Assembly (NCBI RefSeq): GCF_003019675.1
Contig: NZ_CP028105.1
Span: forward strand, 1 to 64,000
Origin: Fusobacterium ulcerans
GTDB lineage: Bacteria; Fusobacteriota; Fusobacteriia; Fusobacteriales; Fusobacteriaceae
DNA: 64,000 nt
Reading direction: 5' to 3'
Position 1 is the stretch's first letter. The number at the start of each line of letters is the position of its first letter. The translations under genes were made by a program, and so were the position numbers. Shown here piece after piece: positions 19,837 through 28,936 of this stretch. Below the pieces are notes generated by a model that was not told the origin of the DNA, searched no databases, and worked only from the letters and a program-made list of their open reading frames with translations.

Positions 19837-21225
19837 TTATTTTTCACTTGCCAATATAAGTTCTTCTTCTCTAGCTATCTGAAGCTGTTTTAATTGTTTC
19901 ATTTCTCTTTTTATCAGAATAAATGTCAACATAGTTGCAATAAGGTCAGCTGTTGGAGCGGCAAACCATATTCCAGTCAATCCAAACATTCTAGACATTA
20001 TTATTATACAAGGAATTAAAACTATTATTTGTCTTGAAAGACTTATAAACAAGCTTAACTTAGGTTTTCCTACTGCCTGGAAATATACTGAAGATATTAT
20101 CTGGAATCCTATTATAGGAAACATCATTGTATTTATTCTAAGCCCATGGGCTGCTATGTCCAATAACGCTTTTTCTCTTGTAAATATAAAGATAAAATAT
20201 TTTGATAAGAATTGAATAGTTAAAAAATCTATCATACATATTATAGAAGCCCCAAGTATAGCTTTACGAAGTGCTTCTCTTACTCTCGAATAAAGTTTCG
20301 CTCCATAGTTATACCCTAATATTGGCTGAACTCCCTGATTAATACCAAATATAGGCATAGCAAGGAATATAGTTATTGCCTGAATAATTGCCATTGCTCC
20401 TATGGAATTATCTCCACCATATATTTTTAATGTACTGTTAAAAGTATAATTTACTAAACTTGATCCCATTTGTAATGCAAATGGAGATGAACCTAAAGCC
20501 ATTATATTTTTAATTTTTTCCCATTGCAGTCTCATATTTTTAAAATGTAATTTAAGACCACTGAAACTTGATTTAAAATAGAAAATAGTCCAGGCTGCTG
20601 AAATATACTGAGAAATAATAGTAGCCCAAGCTGCTCCTGCCACTCCCATGTTCATTCCAAATATAAAGATAGGGTCAAGCACTATATTTATTATAGCTCC
20701 AATCAGCAAAGTTACCATTGACATTTTTGGATTACCATCTGAACGAATAGCTGCATTGGCTACATAACCAACTATAGTTGCTGGAAAACCATATGCTACT
20801 ATCCATAAATATTCTCTTGTATATCTGCTTGTATTTTCACTTCCACCTAATATCTCAACTAACTTATCCATATAAAGCAGCACAAATACTGCTATAACCA
20901 AAGAGATGATTATTCCATATCCGATTCCATTACCTAAATATTTTTCAGCTTCATCTTTTTGTTTTCTTCCAAGACTCAAAGATATATTCGTTGCTCCTCC
21001 AAGTCCTATCAGTACAGCGAAGGCAAATACAAAGATTGTAACTGGAAAAGTAAGTCCTACCCCAGCTATTGCAAAGTGCCCCACATCTTTTATATTTCCA
21101 ATATATATTCTATCAACTATACTATACAAAGCATTTACAAGCATTCCAATTATAGCTGGAAGTGAAAATTGTACTAAAAGCTTTGTTATTTTTTCCGTTC
21201 CCATAAATTGATGTTTATTTTTCAT
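19837..21225 (-). CDS. MATE family multidrug efflux transporter
   Basis: The 462-residue protein has twelve predicted hydrophobic helices in two similar halves, with MATE signatures such as 'GMLVNALYSIVDRIYIG', 'NAAIRSDGNPK' and 'IFGINQGVQPILGYNYGA'. It resembles the NorM/MepA type, exporting cationic drugs with Na+ or H+. It is 37 bp downstream of a marR gene on the same strand, and a palindromic operator covers the promoter of the pair. This is the arrangement expected for a repressor-controlled pump of the MepR-MepA type. Confidence 0.92.
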   Translation of the reverse strand: MKNKHQFMGTEKITKLLVQFSLPAIIGMLVNALYSIVDRIYIGNIKDVGHFAIAGVGLTFPVTIFVFAFAVLIGLGGATNISLSLGRKQKDEAEKYLGNGIGYGIIISLVIAVFVLLYMDKLVEILGGSENTSRYTREYLWIVAYGFPATIVGYVANAAIRSDGNPKMSMVTLLIGAIINIVLDPIFIFGMNMGVAGAAWATIISQYISAAWTIFYFKSSFSGLKLHFKNMRLQWEKIKNIMALGSSPFALQMGSSLVNYTFNSTLKIYGGDNSIGAMAIIQAITIFLAMPIFGINQGVQPILGYNYGAKLYSRVREALRKAILGASIICMIDFLTIQFLSKYFIFIFTREKALLDIAAHGLRINTMMFPIIGFQIISSVYFQAVGKPKLSLFISLSRQIIVLIPCIIIMSRMFGLTGIWFAAPTADLIATMLTFILIKREMKQLKQLQIAREEELILASEK

Positions 21226-21262
21226 TTACTCCTCCTAAAACTTCTCTGTTACATTTTAAATT

Positions 21263-21697
21263 TCACCATTTCTCCAAAAGTTTGGACATTATCCTTTTTA
21301 AAGTATCTATCTCATCTTTTTCCAGTATTTGTTCTACTTTTCTATGAAATATCTCTGATACATCAAAAATAACTCCTATTACTTCTTCTGCTCTCTCTCC
21401 CAATTCTAAGTGCATAACTCTTCTGTCTTTAGAACAAACTCTTTTTCTAACATACCCTTTCTTTTCCAGCTTATTTACAAGAATAGTTACTGTTGATTTA
21501 TCTTTTGATATTTTCTCAGTTATTTCCTTCATAGAAAGAGTTTTAAAAACATATAACACTATCATTATCCTTATATGAGAATAACCTAAGTCTGTTATTC
21601 CCTTTTTTCTCAATTCTTCATCCATAAAAATTCTGCTTCTATGATGAGCTCTAGACAGATAACTGTACAATGAATTTCCAAAAGCTTCATTTTTCAT
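21263..21697 (-). CDS. MarR family transcriptional regulator
   Basis: The 144-residue protein has the MarR winged helix: recognition-helix region 'ITEKISKDKSTVTILVNKLEKKGYV' and wing 'RKRVCSKDRRVMHLELGERA', flanked by dimerisation helices. It is the first gene of the marR-MATE pair and probably represses both. A 26-bp near-palindrome at 21721-21746 overlaps its own promoter. The inducing ligand is unknown. Confidence 0.9.
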   Translation of the reverse strand: MKNEAFGNSLYSYLSRAHHRSRIFMDEELRKKGITDLGYSHIRIMIVLYVFKTLSMKEITEKISKDKSTVTILVNKLEKKGYVRKRVCSKDRRVMHLELGERAEEVIGVIFDVSEIFHRKVEQILEKDEIDTLKRIMSKLLEKW

Positions 21698-21717
21698 TTT
21701 TTCATCACCTGCCTTTT

Positions 21718-21746
21718 AATTTAACACAAAATTAGTTTTATGTCAA
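21718..21746 (-). promoter_or_regulatory. marR promoter with overlapping palindromic operator
   Basis: Minus strand: TTGACA-type -35 (21741-21746), 17-bp spacer, TAAATT -10 (21718-21723). Superimposed on it is an inverted repeat of 11-bp arms (TTAACACAAAA at 21721-21731 and TTTTATGTCAA at 21736-21746, 9 of 11 positions complementary, 4-bp centre). That is the size and placement of a MarR dimer site. Confidence 0.75.
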
Positions 21747-21890
21747 ACTATTATTTATCTCTATATATGCAATATTTCTATGGAAGGCAGATATTTTCTT
21801 GTATTTTTATAAATATTCATTTTTATTATATTTTAATTAAAAATATGATTATTTTTTTAAAGCTGCTTTACATACAGGCTTTGTAAAAAT

Positions 21891-21915
21891 ATTGTTAGTT
21901 GTTTGTTAGCTATAA
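21891..21915 (+). repeat. attL core (25-bp direct repeat)
   Basis: The 25 bp starting ATTGTTAGTTG and ending TTAGCTATAA are identical to 58986-59010. The flanking bases differ on both sides (T versus A before, C versus A after). The copy lies between marR and the holin end of the prophage. Confidence 0.93.
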
Positions 21916-21949
21916 CAATGTTTTAAATCATATAAAATAACACTTTGGG

Positions 21950-21965
21950 CGTGATATAATACAAA
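21950..21965 (+). promoter_or_regulatory. 16-nt motif shared with the int leader (extended -10 or Int/Xis site)
   Basis: CGTGATATAATACAAA here is the exact reverse complement of 57869-57884. It contains TGATATAAT, an extended -10 box on the plus strand, and lies 34 bp inside attL. It could be a promoter or an accessory recombination-protein site; the sequence alone does not decide. Confidence 0.45.
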
Positions 21966-21991
21966 AAAAGGAAGCCTTTTAGCTTCCTTTT
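21966..21991 (-). terminator. Terminator of the late operon
   Basis: Perfect 10-bp arms AAAAGGAAGC / GCTTCCTTTT with a 6-nt loop; on the minus strand a T run follows. It closes the long minus-strand late transcript 14 bp after the last holin gene. The symmetry also lets it work in the plus direction. Confidence 0.85.
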
Positions 21992-22005
21992 CACTTAATT
22001 TTTTA

Positions 22006-22476
22006 TTATTCCCTCTGCTTATCTTTTTTTATTTCTTGTTTATCTCTACATTGTTCTAACATATTTTTTAATTGCTTTGGTACTGGTAAACCTGCATTTA
22101 TTACATTTTCCAAAATACTTAGCCCTTCATTAGCAAAATAAAAACATATAACTAAGTATCTACAATTGTATTTAAAGCCTTTTGTTTCTAGTATTTCATC
22201 CGCCAATGCTGCAAGAGCAACAACACAAAACATTGCAGCTTTTCTTGGAATTCCTTTAAATCCTACCTTACTGTTAGTAGAACCACTTTTTGTAGATTTA
22301 AATATACCTGTTATAAAATCTATAACCATTGCTCCAAAGAGACAATAAATAAATTTGTCCTTTCCACCTACTGCATAAAAAAACCAAGAAACCAGCATCC
22401 CTACCACTATAACTCCTTTATCTACAAGTATTTTGATTACTTCTACAAACATATTCCATATTTCTTTACATTCCAA
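22006..22476 (-). CDS. Phage holin, toxin secretion/phage lysis (holin_4) family
   Basis: The 156-residue protein has an N-terminal hydrophobic helix (about 17-36), the family hallmark 'FGAMVIDFITGIFKS' followed by 'KVGFKGIPRKAAMFCVVALAALAD', and a charged C-terminal tail. Such holins permeabilise the inner membrane at the time of lysis. It is the last gene of the late operon, directly after a second, unrelated holin-type gene. Confidence 0.85.
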   Translation of the reverse strand: MECKEIWNMFVEVIKILVDKGVIVVGMLVSWFFYAVGGKDKFIYCLFGAMVIDFITGIFKSTKSGSTNSKVGFKGIPRKAAMFCVVALAALADEILETKGFKYNCRYLVICFYFANEGLSILENVINAGLPVPKQLKNMLEQCRDKQEIKKDKQRE

Positions 22477-22489
22477 TTTTAACTCTCCT

Positions 22490-22978
22490 TTATAACTTAA
22501 TCCCTGCTTTTACTCCACCAACTAAATTAGAGTTTCCTTTAAAATCAGTTCTTCCCTCCAGATATCCCTCTACAAATCCTTTTCTATTAATATCTTTCTG
22601 CATTTGCCCTGCTACTTTTAATATATCCTTTGTAGCTCCTGTGGTTGCTGTTTTAAGGATTTCATTCACAATTGTGAGTTGTTTATCCTTTGTGCTTTTA
22701 AAAGTCTTTTGAAGTGTTTTTAGAGCTTCTTCTATTAAAGAAATTATAAATTTTTCTGATATAAGCCATGACAAATAAAAAGGTATTTTCTTTTTAAATT
22801 CCTTTATTGCATATTCTAGCTTTTGTTTTCCCTGTCCTGCTATAAACTCTTCTTCTGCTCTAGTTACCACATAGCAGGCTATTACCCACAAACTTTCTTT
22901 TTTATATCTATACAAGTAATAGATTCCAGCTATAGATAAAATAATTGTTATTATTAAAAGTATTGTTTCTCTATTCAT
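22490..22978 (-). CDS. Phage holin, LLH family (holin superfamily 6)
   Basis: The 162-residue protein has one N-terminal transmembrane helix (about 5-24) followed by a soluble alpha-helical region with 'ACYVVTRAEEEFIAGQGKQKLEYA', the typical segment of LLH-family phage holins. It could act as the holin proper, with the neighbouring holin_4 protein as modulator or antiholin. The roles cannot be separated from sequence. Confidence 0.75.
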   Translation of the reverse strand: MNRETILLIITIILSIAGIYYLYRYKKESLWVIACYVVTRAEEEFIAGQGKQKLEYAIKEFKKKIPFYLSWLISEKFIISLIEEALKTLQKTFKSTKDKQLTIVNEILKTATTGATKDILKVAGQMQKDINRKGFVEGYLEGRTDFKGNSNLVGGVKAGIKL

Positions 22979-22990
22979 TTAGCACTCTCC

Positions 22991-23563
22991 TTATTTCCAG
23001 TTATTTTCTATATTGTTATATCTTCTTTTAACATCCTGTGGCTGTTCTCTTCCCCATTTTGTTTCCTTTAACTTGAAGTTTAAAATATCTTCAGATTTTA
23101 ATATTTTTTTACCTTTTATAAATCTGTGCATAAGCCCATTTTTACTAAGATTATATTGATTATGATAATCTACCAAATGTACAAAAGTTTTTTCATTTTC
23201 AAATTCTGGCATTCCTTCCAATGAAGCCACATAATTTACCATCTGGTTTATATGTTCTTTATCCAGTTTATCTATATGTGTTCTAAATAACTTCAATCTT
23301 TCATTAAGATATCCTATATCTTTATCAAGCTTTAACAACTTATTTATATCATAATCCGAAAATCCACAGATATTCTTTAAGAAATTTCTTGCCTTTATAT
23401 TATGCTTCACATCAAACTGGCTTCTTCCGAAGCTATACCCTGATTTCCCACCTGCATAACTAAATTTACAGATCACATTTTCATTTCCTGATATTTCGTT
23501 TAAAGATATTACATACATAATTTTTTCTAAATTTATATTTTCCATTATCTGTCTTATATTCAT
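22991..23563 (-). CDS. Putative endolysin
   Basis: The 190-residue soluble protein is encoded just upstream of the two holins, the normal place for the lysis enzyme. An early glutamate in 'SLNEISGNE' and the 'SYAGGKSGYSFGRSQFDV' segment look like the catalytic glutamate plus 'SFG-Q-D' cleft motif of phage lysozyme- or transglycosylase-like peptidoglycan hydrolases. No signal peptide is present, consistent with holin-dependent release. The exact glycosidase family is not certain. Confidence 0.6.
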   Translation of the reverse strand: MNIRQIMENINLEKIMYVISLNEISGNENVICKFSYAGGKSGYSFGRSQFDVKHNIKARNFLKNICGFSDYDINKLLKLDKDIGYLNERLKLFRTHIDKLDKEHINQMVNYVASLEGMPEFENEKTFVHLVDYHNQYNLSKNGLMHRFIKGKKILKSEDILNFKLKETKWGREQPQDVKRRYNNIENNWK

Positions 23564-23606
23564 TATAACCCCCTTAAAAATTATTTTTTAAACTGAATAA
23601 TTTCCA

Positions 23607-24131
23607 TTATAAAGCCTTTATTTTCTCTTGTAGGTTATTTATATCAACCTCTAAAATAGCCATTCTTTCTGTTATTGCTTTTATTTCCTCATCAATGGGA
23701 AATTTAGAGCCTTCTAATATTCTTTTCTCATCTTCCAGTTTATAGTATTCTAAAATTTTATTTTTTCTTATTTCTATCAGTTCTGCTTTTTTCATTCCCT
23801 CTTCCCAAATATTCAATTCTCTATTCCAGTTGGGTCTTAGTAAATCTTTGGGAGCTTCTACATAAATTATTTTCCCATCTTTTGCATACTCTCCATTTCG
23901 TAAAAGATCTAATCTATTATTTAATAAAATAAGTTCTCCTCTAGTCTTTTCTCTAAGAACTCCATTATCTAAAATAGGATGTTCTATTTTTTTGAAAGAA
24001 TAGTACATCTCACTTCCATTCCAAGAAGGATAGAATTTCGCTGGATTTTCTTTAAATTCCATTTCTCCTAATATATATGGAATACCTATTACTTCTAAAT
24101 TTTTATTATAAATATATGCTAATGTTGACAT
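23607..24131 (-). CDS. Phage protein of unknown function, possible tail-fibre accessory
   Basis: I do not recognise the family of this 174-residue protein. The first half is globular and aromatic-rich ('KFYPSWNGSEMYYSF'); the C-terminal third (about 110-174) is a charged coiled coil. The position between the tail-fibre gene and the endolysin is where tail-fibre assembly proteins are commonly encoded, so that role is plausible but unproven. Confidence 0.5.
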   Translation of the reverse strand: MSTLAYIYNKNLEVIGIPYILGEMEFKENPAKFYPSWNGSEMYYSFKKIEHPILDNGVLREKTRGELILLNNRLDLLRNGEYAKDGKIIYVEAPKDLLRPNWNRELNIWEEGMKKAELIEIRKNKILEYYKLEDEKRILEGSKFPIDEEIKAITERMAILEVDINNLQEKIKAL

Positions 24132-24203
24132 TTTATCATCCCCTTTTTGTTATTTTGTTTTCTATTTTTTACTATGTATAAATTATTCAATTTCATCAAA
24201 AAT

Positions 24204-24911
24204 TTAATTTGCAGCTACATAAATAATTTGACCAGTGTATAACGCTTTTTGTGATATGTCACTAACAAACCACTCAAATCTATTGTCTGGATACATGTAC
24301 ATTTCCCCAGTTGCTTCAAGAGGGTCATCACCGCAGAGTGCTCCGCCACCTGTAGTTAAAGGAACGCACCAAACTGGGAAATTTGAAAATTGACCAGTCT
24401 TAGTATTAGGAGTGTTGGAAAGAATCGAAAGGATACATGTTTTACCAATTCTTTCGATTGTCACGTCCAAACCATAATAACTAAACGTTTGTTTGTTGTA
24501 ATAAAATAAGGTGTTTAACTTTAATAATAAATCATCATTTGATATTGCTACATATTTCGTATTTTCTGGATAATATAAGTTATTGTCTACTAAACACTTA
24601 TAAATAGATTTACTTACATTGTCCCAGTATGCTTTTCCAGCTTGCTTAAGATTATTATTATTTAGCTCTCCTCCGTATTCTAACCCTAAAATTTTAATCA
24701 AGTTAAGATCTATTTCTGTTTTTAAATCACTTGCTTTTCCTGAATATGTGCCTTTATCAAGTTTATTGTTGCCTAAATCAATTAATGTCTTGTTAGTTGT
24801 TTCAGCATTTTGGTCTAATTTATCATAATTTTCAGAAATATGTTTCGCTACATCAACAAAATCATTCGGTTCTGGTTTTAGCAATTTCAAAAAATTTGTT
24901 AATATCCCCAT
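24204..24911 (-). CDS. Putative tail fibre / receptor-binding protein
   Basis: The 235-residue protein starts with an N-terminal 'KPEPNDFVDVAKHISENYDKLD' segment of the kind that attaches fibres to contractile-tail baseplates. A helical linker and a beta-rich, Gly- and aromatic-rich C-terminal domain (about 115-235) follow and may contact the host surface. It lies directly after the last baseplate gene. It is short for a fibre, so it may form a short spike-like adhesin. Confidence 0.6.
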   Translation of the reverse strand: MGILTNFLKLLKPEPNDFVDVAKHISENYDKLDQNAETTNKTLIDLGNNKLDKGTYSGKASDLKTEIDLNLIKILGLEYGGELNNNNLKQAGKAYWDNVSKSIYKCLVDNNLYYPENTKYVAISNDDLLLKLNTLFYYNKQTFSYYGLDVTIERIGKTCILSILSNTPNTKTGQFSNFPVWCVPLTTGGGALCGDDPLEATGEMYMYPDNRFEWFVSDISQKALYTGQIIYVAAN

Positions 24912-24923
24912 TAGTTCCCTCCT

Positions 24924-25475
24924 TTATTCTATTCCTGCTTTTTGGTAAATTTCATCCCAAGTAAATGGCTCTAACTCTTCCCATTTGTAAGGTGATAATT
25001 CTCCCCAAGTTCTATATCTAATTCTTATTTCATAAGTCAGGTGTGCTGGCTTGATAATTTCTATTATTTGTCTGAAATCGTCCATATTAGGTGGAATCCC
25101 TATTATGCCTGTAAAAATTATTTCAAATAAATATTCTTCGTTGTGTTCTACAACTTGCACATCCCCATTTGTAAAAGCATTCCCAACCCTCACAATCATT
25201 TCTTTTGTTGTAGTTCCATAACTTCTAAGTTTAGAAATTAAATTTTCTCTTCGTTCTTGTATATTGGTAGTTTCATCCCCAACAGGTAGTCCGAAAATTC
25301 TTTCCCAAATTGGTAGTGACCAGGTAGCAGTATAAATAAAGAATTGTTTTAGTACATCTTCACTTGTAAAATCAATAACTTCTAGTTCACTTTGAATAGT
25401 TTTTTGCAATACTATTATTTCTGCTATAGTTCTATAATATTTTGGCATATGCTGCATAAGTCTTTTGGCCTCCAT
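24924..25475 (-). CDS. YmfQ/DUF2313 (Mu gp48-like) tail protein
   Basis: The 183-residue protein carries the family features: an N-terminal 'LMQHMPKYYRTIAEI' segment, 'LPIWERIFGLP' and the C-terminal 'KPAHLTYEIRIRYRTWGEL'. In Mu and PBSX-type phages this protein joins the baseplate periphery to the tail fibres. It abuts the baseplate J gene (stop and start one base apart). Confidence 0.85.
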   Translation of the reverse strand: MEAKRLMQHMPKYYRTIAEIIVLQKTIQSELEVIDFTSEDVLKQFFIYTATWSLPIWERIFGLPVGDETTNIQERRENLISKLRSYGTTTKEMIVRVGNAFTNGDVQVVEHNEEYLFEIIFTGIIGIPPNMDDFRQIIEIIKPAHLTYEIRIRYRTWGELSPYKWEELEPFTWDEIYQKAGIE

Positions 25476-26534
25476 CTATATCACTTCCTTCTGTAAAGTT
25501 ATTGATGCAAGCTCTGGTATCTCTTCTTCTTGTAAATCGATATTTAATACCCCATCATTTAACTGCAAATCACTATAATCTACTACTCCCTGTACATTTA
25601 AAAGTGTATTTCCTACCTGTGCATAACTAACATAATTTTGATTAAACCCAATTTTTTTAAAGTATTCTCTAACCTCTTCCTCAAATTCTTTTTTTACTTC
25701 TTCAAAATCAACATTTTTAGAAATTTTCACAATTCCTGTAATTGCTATTCCTTTATTTATGGCACTTTTAACTGTTACAGTTGCCCCAATTGGTCGTACT
25801 TCTTCTAAATAGTCTCTTACTCTTTGCTGTAATTCCTCATCTGCTGCTTGGATATCTATATTTACTATAACCACTTTCACTGTTCCTGGTCCTGCCCAAA
25901 GTGGAAAAACCCTAACTCCCCCAACCCCTTCTACTTCTAGGCACCATTTTTTATAATGATAAATATTTCCTGATGTAACTGGCTCCCTTACTTTAAAATA
26001 ATACCTTTCTCGCAGTTCATTGTCTTTCTCTCCATCATACCCATCTGTAGTTGCTAGCTTATTTGTAACTCTTTGTAACCCTGGAATTGTAACTGGAAAA
26101 TTTACTATAGTACCTATTGGTACATTGTATTCTGATCCAGCTTTTTCACTTTCAATAGGTACTAATATTTCTCCTTGCTCTGGAATTTCTTTTTCTTCTG
26201 TAGTTAAGTAAATATATGTATCTGAAGCAACTTTTGTTCCTATTGTAATCACAGTTCCTATTGTTCCTTTTATTGTTACAAAACCTTTACTCTTTGTAGG
26301 TTGTCTTCTGAAAACCCCTACCTCTTTAGCTATATTATCCAAATATTCCCCTTCAGCAGTTTCCGCAAAAGAATTGAGAAAGATATAATCTAATTTTTGA
26401 TAGAGTTCTTCTAATTCTATGCTTACTGGTGCTAAATTATCATAAAACAGCCCCCCTTCTGTTCTATCATATTCCTCATTTACATTTTTGAGCATTCTAT
26501 CTAATATCTCTTTTTGTTCTTTTTTTATTATCAT
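25476..26534 (-). CDS. Baseplate J/gp47 family protein
   Basis: This is a wedge component of the contractile-tail baseplate. The protein has the gp47/J core with 'AEGEYLDNIAKEVGVFRRQPTKS', 'TDGYDGEKDNELRERYYFKVREPVTSGN' and the 'VEGVGGVRVFPLWAGPGTVKV' strand pair. The start at 26534 (352 aa) is preferred because GGGAGGG lies 6 nt upstream; a reading from 26549 would include the ribosome site. It overlaps the stop of the preceding gp25-like gene by four bases. Confidence 0.9.
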   Translation of the reverse strand: MIIKKEQKEILDRMLKNVNEEYDRTEGGLFYDNLAPVSIELEELYQKLDYIFLNSFAETAEGEYLDNIAKEVGVFRRQPTKSKGFVTIKGTIGTVITIGTKVASDTYIYLTTEEKEIPEQGEILVPIESEKAGSEYNVPIGTIVNFPVTIPGLQRVTNKLATTDGYDGEKDNELRERYYFKVREPVTSGNIYHYKKWCLEVEGVGGVRVFPLWAGPGTVKVVIVNIDIQAADEELQQRVRDYLEEVRPIGATVTVKSAINKGIAITGIVKISKNVDFEEVKKEFEEEVREYFKKIGFNQNYVSYAQVGNTLLNVQGVVDYSDLQLNDGVLNIDLQEEEIPELASITLQKEVI

Positions 26535-26983
26535 AAATAACCCTCCCACTCAAATTCTTGGAAGTCCTTTAACACTACTGTAAATTTAGTTTCCAATGTA
26601 TGTTTTATTAGTTGTATATCTATGTTTTTTATTTCAATAATTTGTTTATTTTTTAATATTGTTTCTTTCAGCTCTCTTATGAATTCACTATATAAAACAG
26701 GAGTTGGAAATCTTTGCCCTTGTAAATTGGCTTTATAAGTCATTCCATATTGATTAATTCCATTACTTTTATAAATATTCCATTTATATTTCTCTGTCAA
26801 AAGTACTTTTTCTAGCCACATCCTTACAGCTCTTTCATCATCTGTTTTAATTAGTTTTCCATTTTTTCTTAGCATCTTCCCTTTTTTGAAATCAATTAGA
26901 AAGGTTTTTCCATTTGTCTCTTTTTGAATCTCTGCTACTTGTTTTGAATAAACAATAAAATTTATTTCTGGTAATATTCCCAT
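26531..26983 (-). CDS. DUF2634 / gp25-like baseplate protein (XkdS type)
   Basis: The 150-residue protein has the DUF2634 pattern ('FLIDFKKGKMLRKNGKLIKTDDERAVRMWLEKVL', 'YGMTYKANLQG'), corresponding to XkdS of PBSX and gp25 of T4, the conserved baseplate wedge/sheath initiator. Its place between the DUF2577-like and J genes is conserved in PBSX-type tails. It overlaps the genes on both sides. Confidence 0.82.
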   Translation of the reverse strand: MGILPEINFIVYSKQVAEIQKETNGKTFLIDFKKGKMLRKNGKLIKTDDERAVRMWLEKVLLTEKYKWNIYKSNGINQYGMTYKANLQGQRFPTPVLYSEFIRELKETILKNKQIIEIKNIDIQLIKHTLETKFTVVLKDFQEFEWEGYL

Positions 26984-27516
26984 TCAAGGCTCACCTCCGG
27001 AGCATAATTAAATACATCAACTACAAAAAATTTATCTTCCTCATAATTAGGTATTACTAAAACATACATTCCCGGAATTAAATTGAATACAGTCTGTAGT
27101 ATAAATTTTCCTTTAGTTTTATTTTCCTTTTCATTATGGAATGCTGGTATTTGCATAGACTCTATAGAGCCGCTTTGAGATAAAGCTAGAACCGCTCCAC
27201 CTTTTTCCGTACTTCCAGTTCCTGATGTAGAAAGGTTATCTATATTAACTTCAGAATTAGTTTTTCCTGAGATAAATGTATTATCTTGACTTTCATAATC
27301 TTTCATAGTACATTCTATAGCTAATCTATTTGTGATAGCATTAGAAAGATAAATCTTATCTGCATCTAATATCCCATAACCGCCCAATAATTCAATTGAT
27401 ATATCAGGAAGTGGCCTTAAAATTTTTCCTAAGACTGCTCCAATAGGCTTTGGATTATCTCTTTCTTTAAATTTTTCTGCCATGGCTATATCCCAAGCTT
27501 TTTGATTATCACTCAT
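26962..27516 (-). CDS. DUF2577-like (XkdR-type) baseplate protein
   Basis: The 184-residue protein occupies the XkdR position between the hub and the gp25-like gene. It shows an OB-like 'GAVLGKILRPLPDISIEL' opening and a C-terminal 'LIPGMYVLVIPNYEEDKFFVVD' strand pair, as expected for the spike-proximal DUF2577 family. It is longer than many DUF2577 members because of a Gly/Ser/Thr-rich insertion at about 85-115. Confidence 0.65.
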   Translation of the reverse strand: MSDNQKAWDIAMAEKFKERDNPKPIGAVLGKILRPLPDISIELLGGYGILDADKIYLSNAITNRLAIECTMKDYESQDNTFISGKTNSEVNIDNLSTSGTGSTEKGGAVLALSQSGSIESMQIPAFHNEKENKTKGKFILQTVFNLIPGMYVLVIPNYEEDKFFVVDVFNYAPEVSLEWEYYQK

Positions 27517-28490
27517 TCCTGATACACCTCCAGTTTTAATTCTGATTTATGAATCCCATTTTGTACTGTATGATTACTTTCTTTTATTAAATATTCTCCT
27601 TTTAAATTAAAAAATGGCAAGTTCAAATCTATCACTCTGCCACTTTTGACTTTATCATCCCCTAAGATAGTGATAGAAAAATTTTCAGTAATTCTATTTA
27701 ATTTTTTTAACTCATTCTTTGCCACAAGTTTTGCTTTTTTATATTCCTTTTCATCAAGTATTACAACCTCTTGCAACATTCCATACTTTTTAATACTTTC
27801 TTGATCCTGTTCTTTTCCTACTGTTCTTACAGCTTCTTTATCTGCTGTTATTACCAAGACAGAGTTTTTCATATCAATAATAGATTTATTTAAAGAAACA
27901 TTACCTACAAAATCAGCCACATTAACAAAGTGATTTTTATGTAGCTCATACTGCCCTGTTACCTTTATTTTTTTAAAAGGCCCTACTTTCAATATCCCTT
28001 TATCCATTTCAATAAAAAATTTCTTGGAATTGTGTTGTGAACATTGATTAATAATGTCATAAATCACTTCTGAAACAGCTTTATCTTTATATATTTTATC
28101 TATCTTAGTATCTAACCCAGAAACTTCAACTTTAATTCCAATTTCTTCACATAAAGATTTTACACATTCATTTCCTATCATTTTTTTAAATTGCCTGATA
28201 ACTGTAGATTTATTCAAGTACCAAGCCATATCATATGCCACAAAGTTTGTTGTTTTTTCATTTAAGTTTTCTGATACAATAATAGCTTGAAGCAAACTTT
28301 CACCTTTATCATTTATAAGTTGTACACTATCCCCAAGTGTGATATCCCAAAGAAAGGAAAAGTTTTTATCATATCTATTTACTGCCACATCAAAATTTAA
28401 CTCTGCTCCTAATGTATCAACACTATCACGCCAATTTAGATTAGCTGTATAAGCTGTTATATCCTTATCTTTTACAATAATTTTATACAT
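27513..28490 (-). CDS. Baseplate hub protein (XkdQ / gp27-like)
   Basis: The protein matches the XkdQ/gpD hub family: beta-barrel start with 'WRDSVDTLGAELNFDVAV', 'IVSENLNEKTTNFVAYDMAWYLNKS' and the C-terminal 'KSGRVIDLNLPFFNLKGEYLIKESNHT'. It would form the trimeric hub below the tube. The start at 28490 (325 aa) has a better ribosome-site distance than the in-frame GTG at 28499. The hub overlaps the next gene start by four bases. Confidence 0.82.
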   Translation of the reverse strand: MYKIIVKDKDITAYTANLNWRDSVDTLGAELNFDVAVNRYDKNFSFLWDITLGDSVQLINDKGESLLQAIIVSENLNEKTTNFVAYDMAWYLNKSTVIRQFKKMIGNECVKSLCEEIGIKVEVSGLDTKIDKIYKDKAVSEVIYDIINQCSQHNSKKFFIEMDKGILKVGPFKKIKVTGQYELHKNHFVNVADFVGNVSLNKSIIDMKNSVLVITADKEAVRTVGKEQDQESIKKYGMLQEVVILDEKEYKKAKLVAKNELKKLNRITENFSITILGDDKVKSGRVIDLNLPFFNLKGEYLIKESNHTVQNGIHKSELKLEVYQE

Positions 28491-28923
28491 TATTATCACT
28501 TCTTTGGATTGGTAAAATATATTCTTTTATTTCAAGTGTGTATGGAATATCTCCAACTTTATCTCTTAATGTATAAGTAAAGTTATATCTACAAAGCATA
28601 TTTAAAACTACTTTATATCTATCTACTATGATTATCCTGATTGGGATTTTTAAATCTCTATATTTTTCTAAATAATCAATATATTCTTGTGGGTCTCTAT
28701 ATTTCAACCAACTTATAAAATTATATTTTTTACTAGGAAAAAAAGAGGAAAAGGAAAAATTTCTTAATCCTTTCCCTCCTATTAAATTTAAAACAGATCC
28801 ATTTATTGTTTGGAATTCTTCATCTGTAGTTTCACAAACAATTGGCTCAATTCCCTGAACTACAGGAATTGTGATTGTTTCTTGTTGGTCATTTTCATTT
28901 TCTGCTATAAATATAATATCCAA
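28483..28923 (-). CDS. Tail/baseplate protein, XkdP-like N-terminal domain
   Basis: The 146-residue protein has the pattern of the XkdP N-terminal domain ('GKGLRNFSFSSFFPSKKYNFISW', 'IRIIIVDRYKVVLNMLCRYNFTYT', 'GDIPYTLEIKEY'). It lacks the LysM domain that many XkdP relatives carry. It sits between tape measure and hub, as in PBSX. Confidence 0.75.
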   Translation of the reverse strand: MDIIFIAENENDQQETITIPVVQGIEPIVCETTDEEFQTINGSVLNLIGGKGLRNFSFSSFFPSKKYNFISWLKYRDPQEYIDYLEKYRDLKIPIRIIIVDRYKVVLNMLCRYNFTYTLRDKVGDIPYTLEIKEYILPIQRSDNNV

Positions 28924-28936
28924 ACCCTGTACCTCC

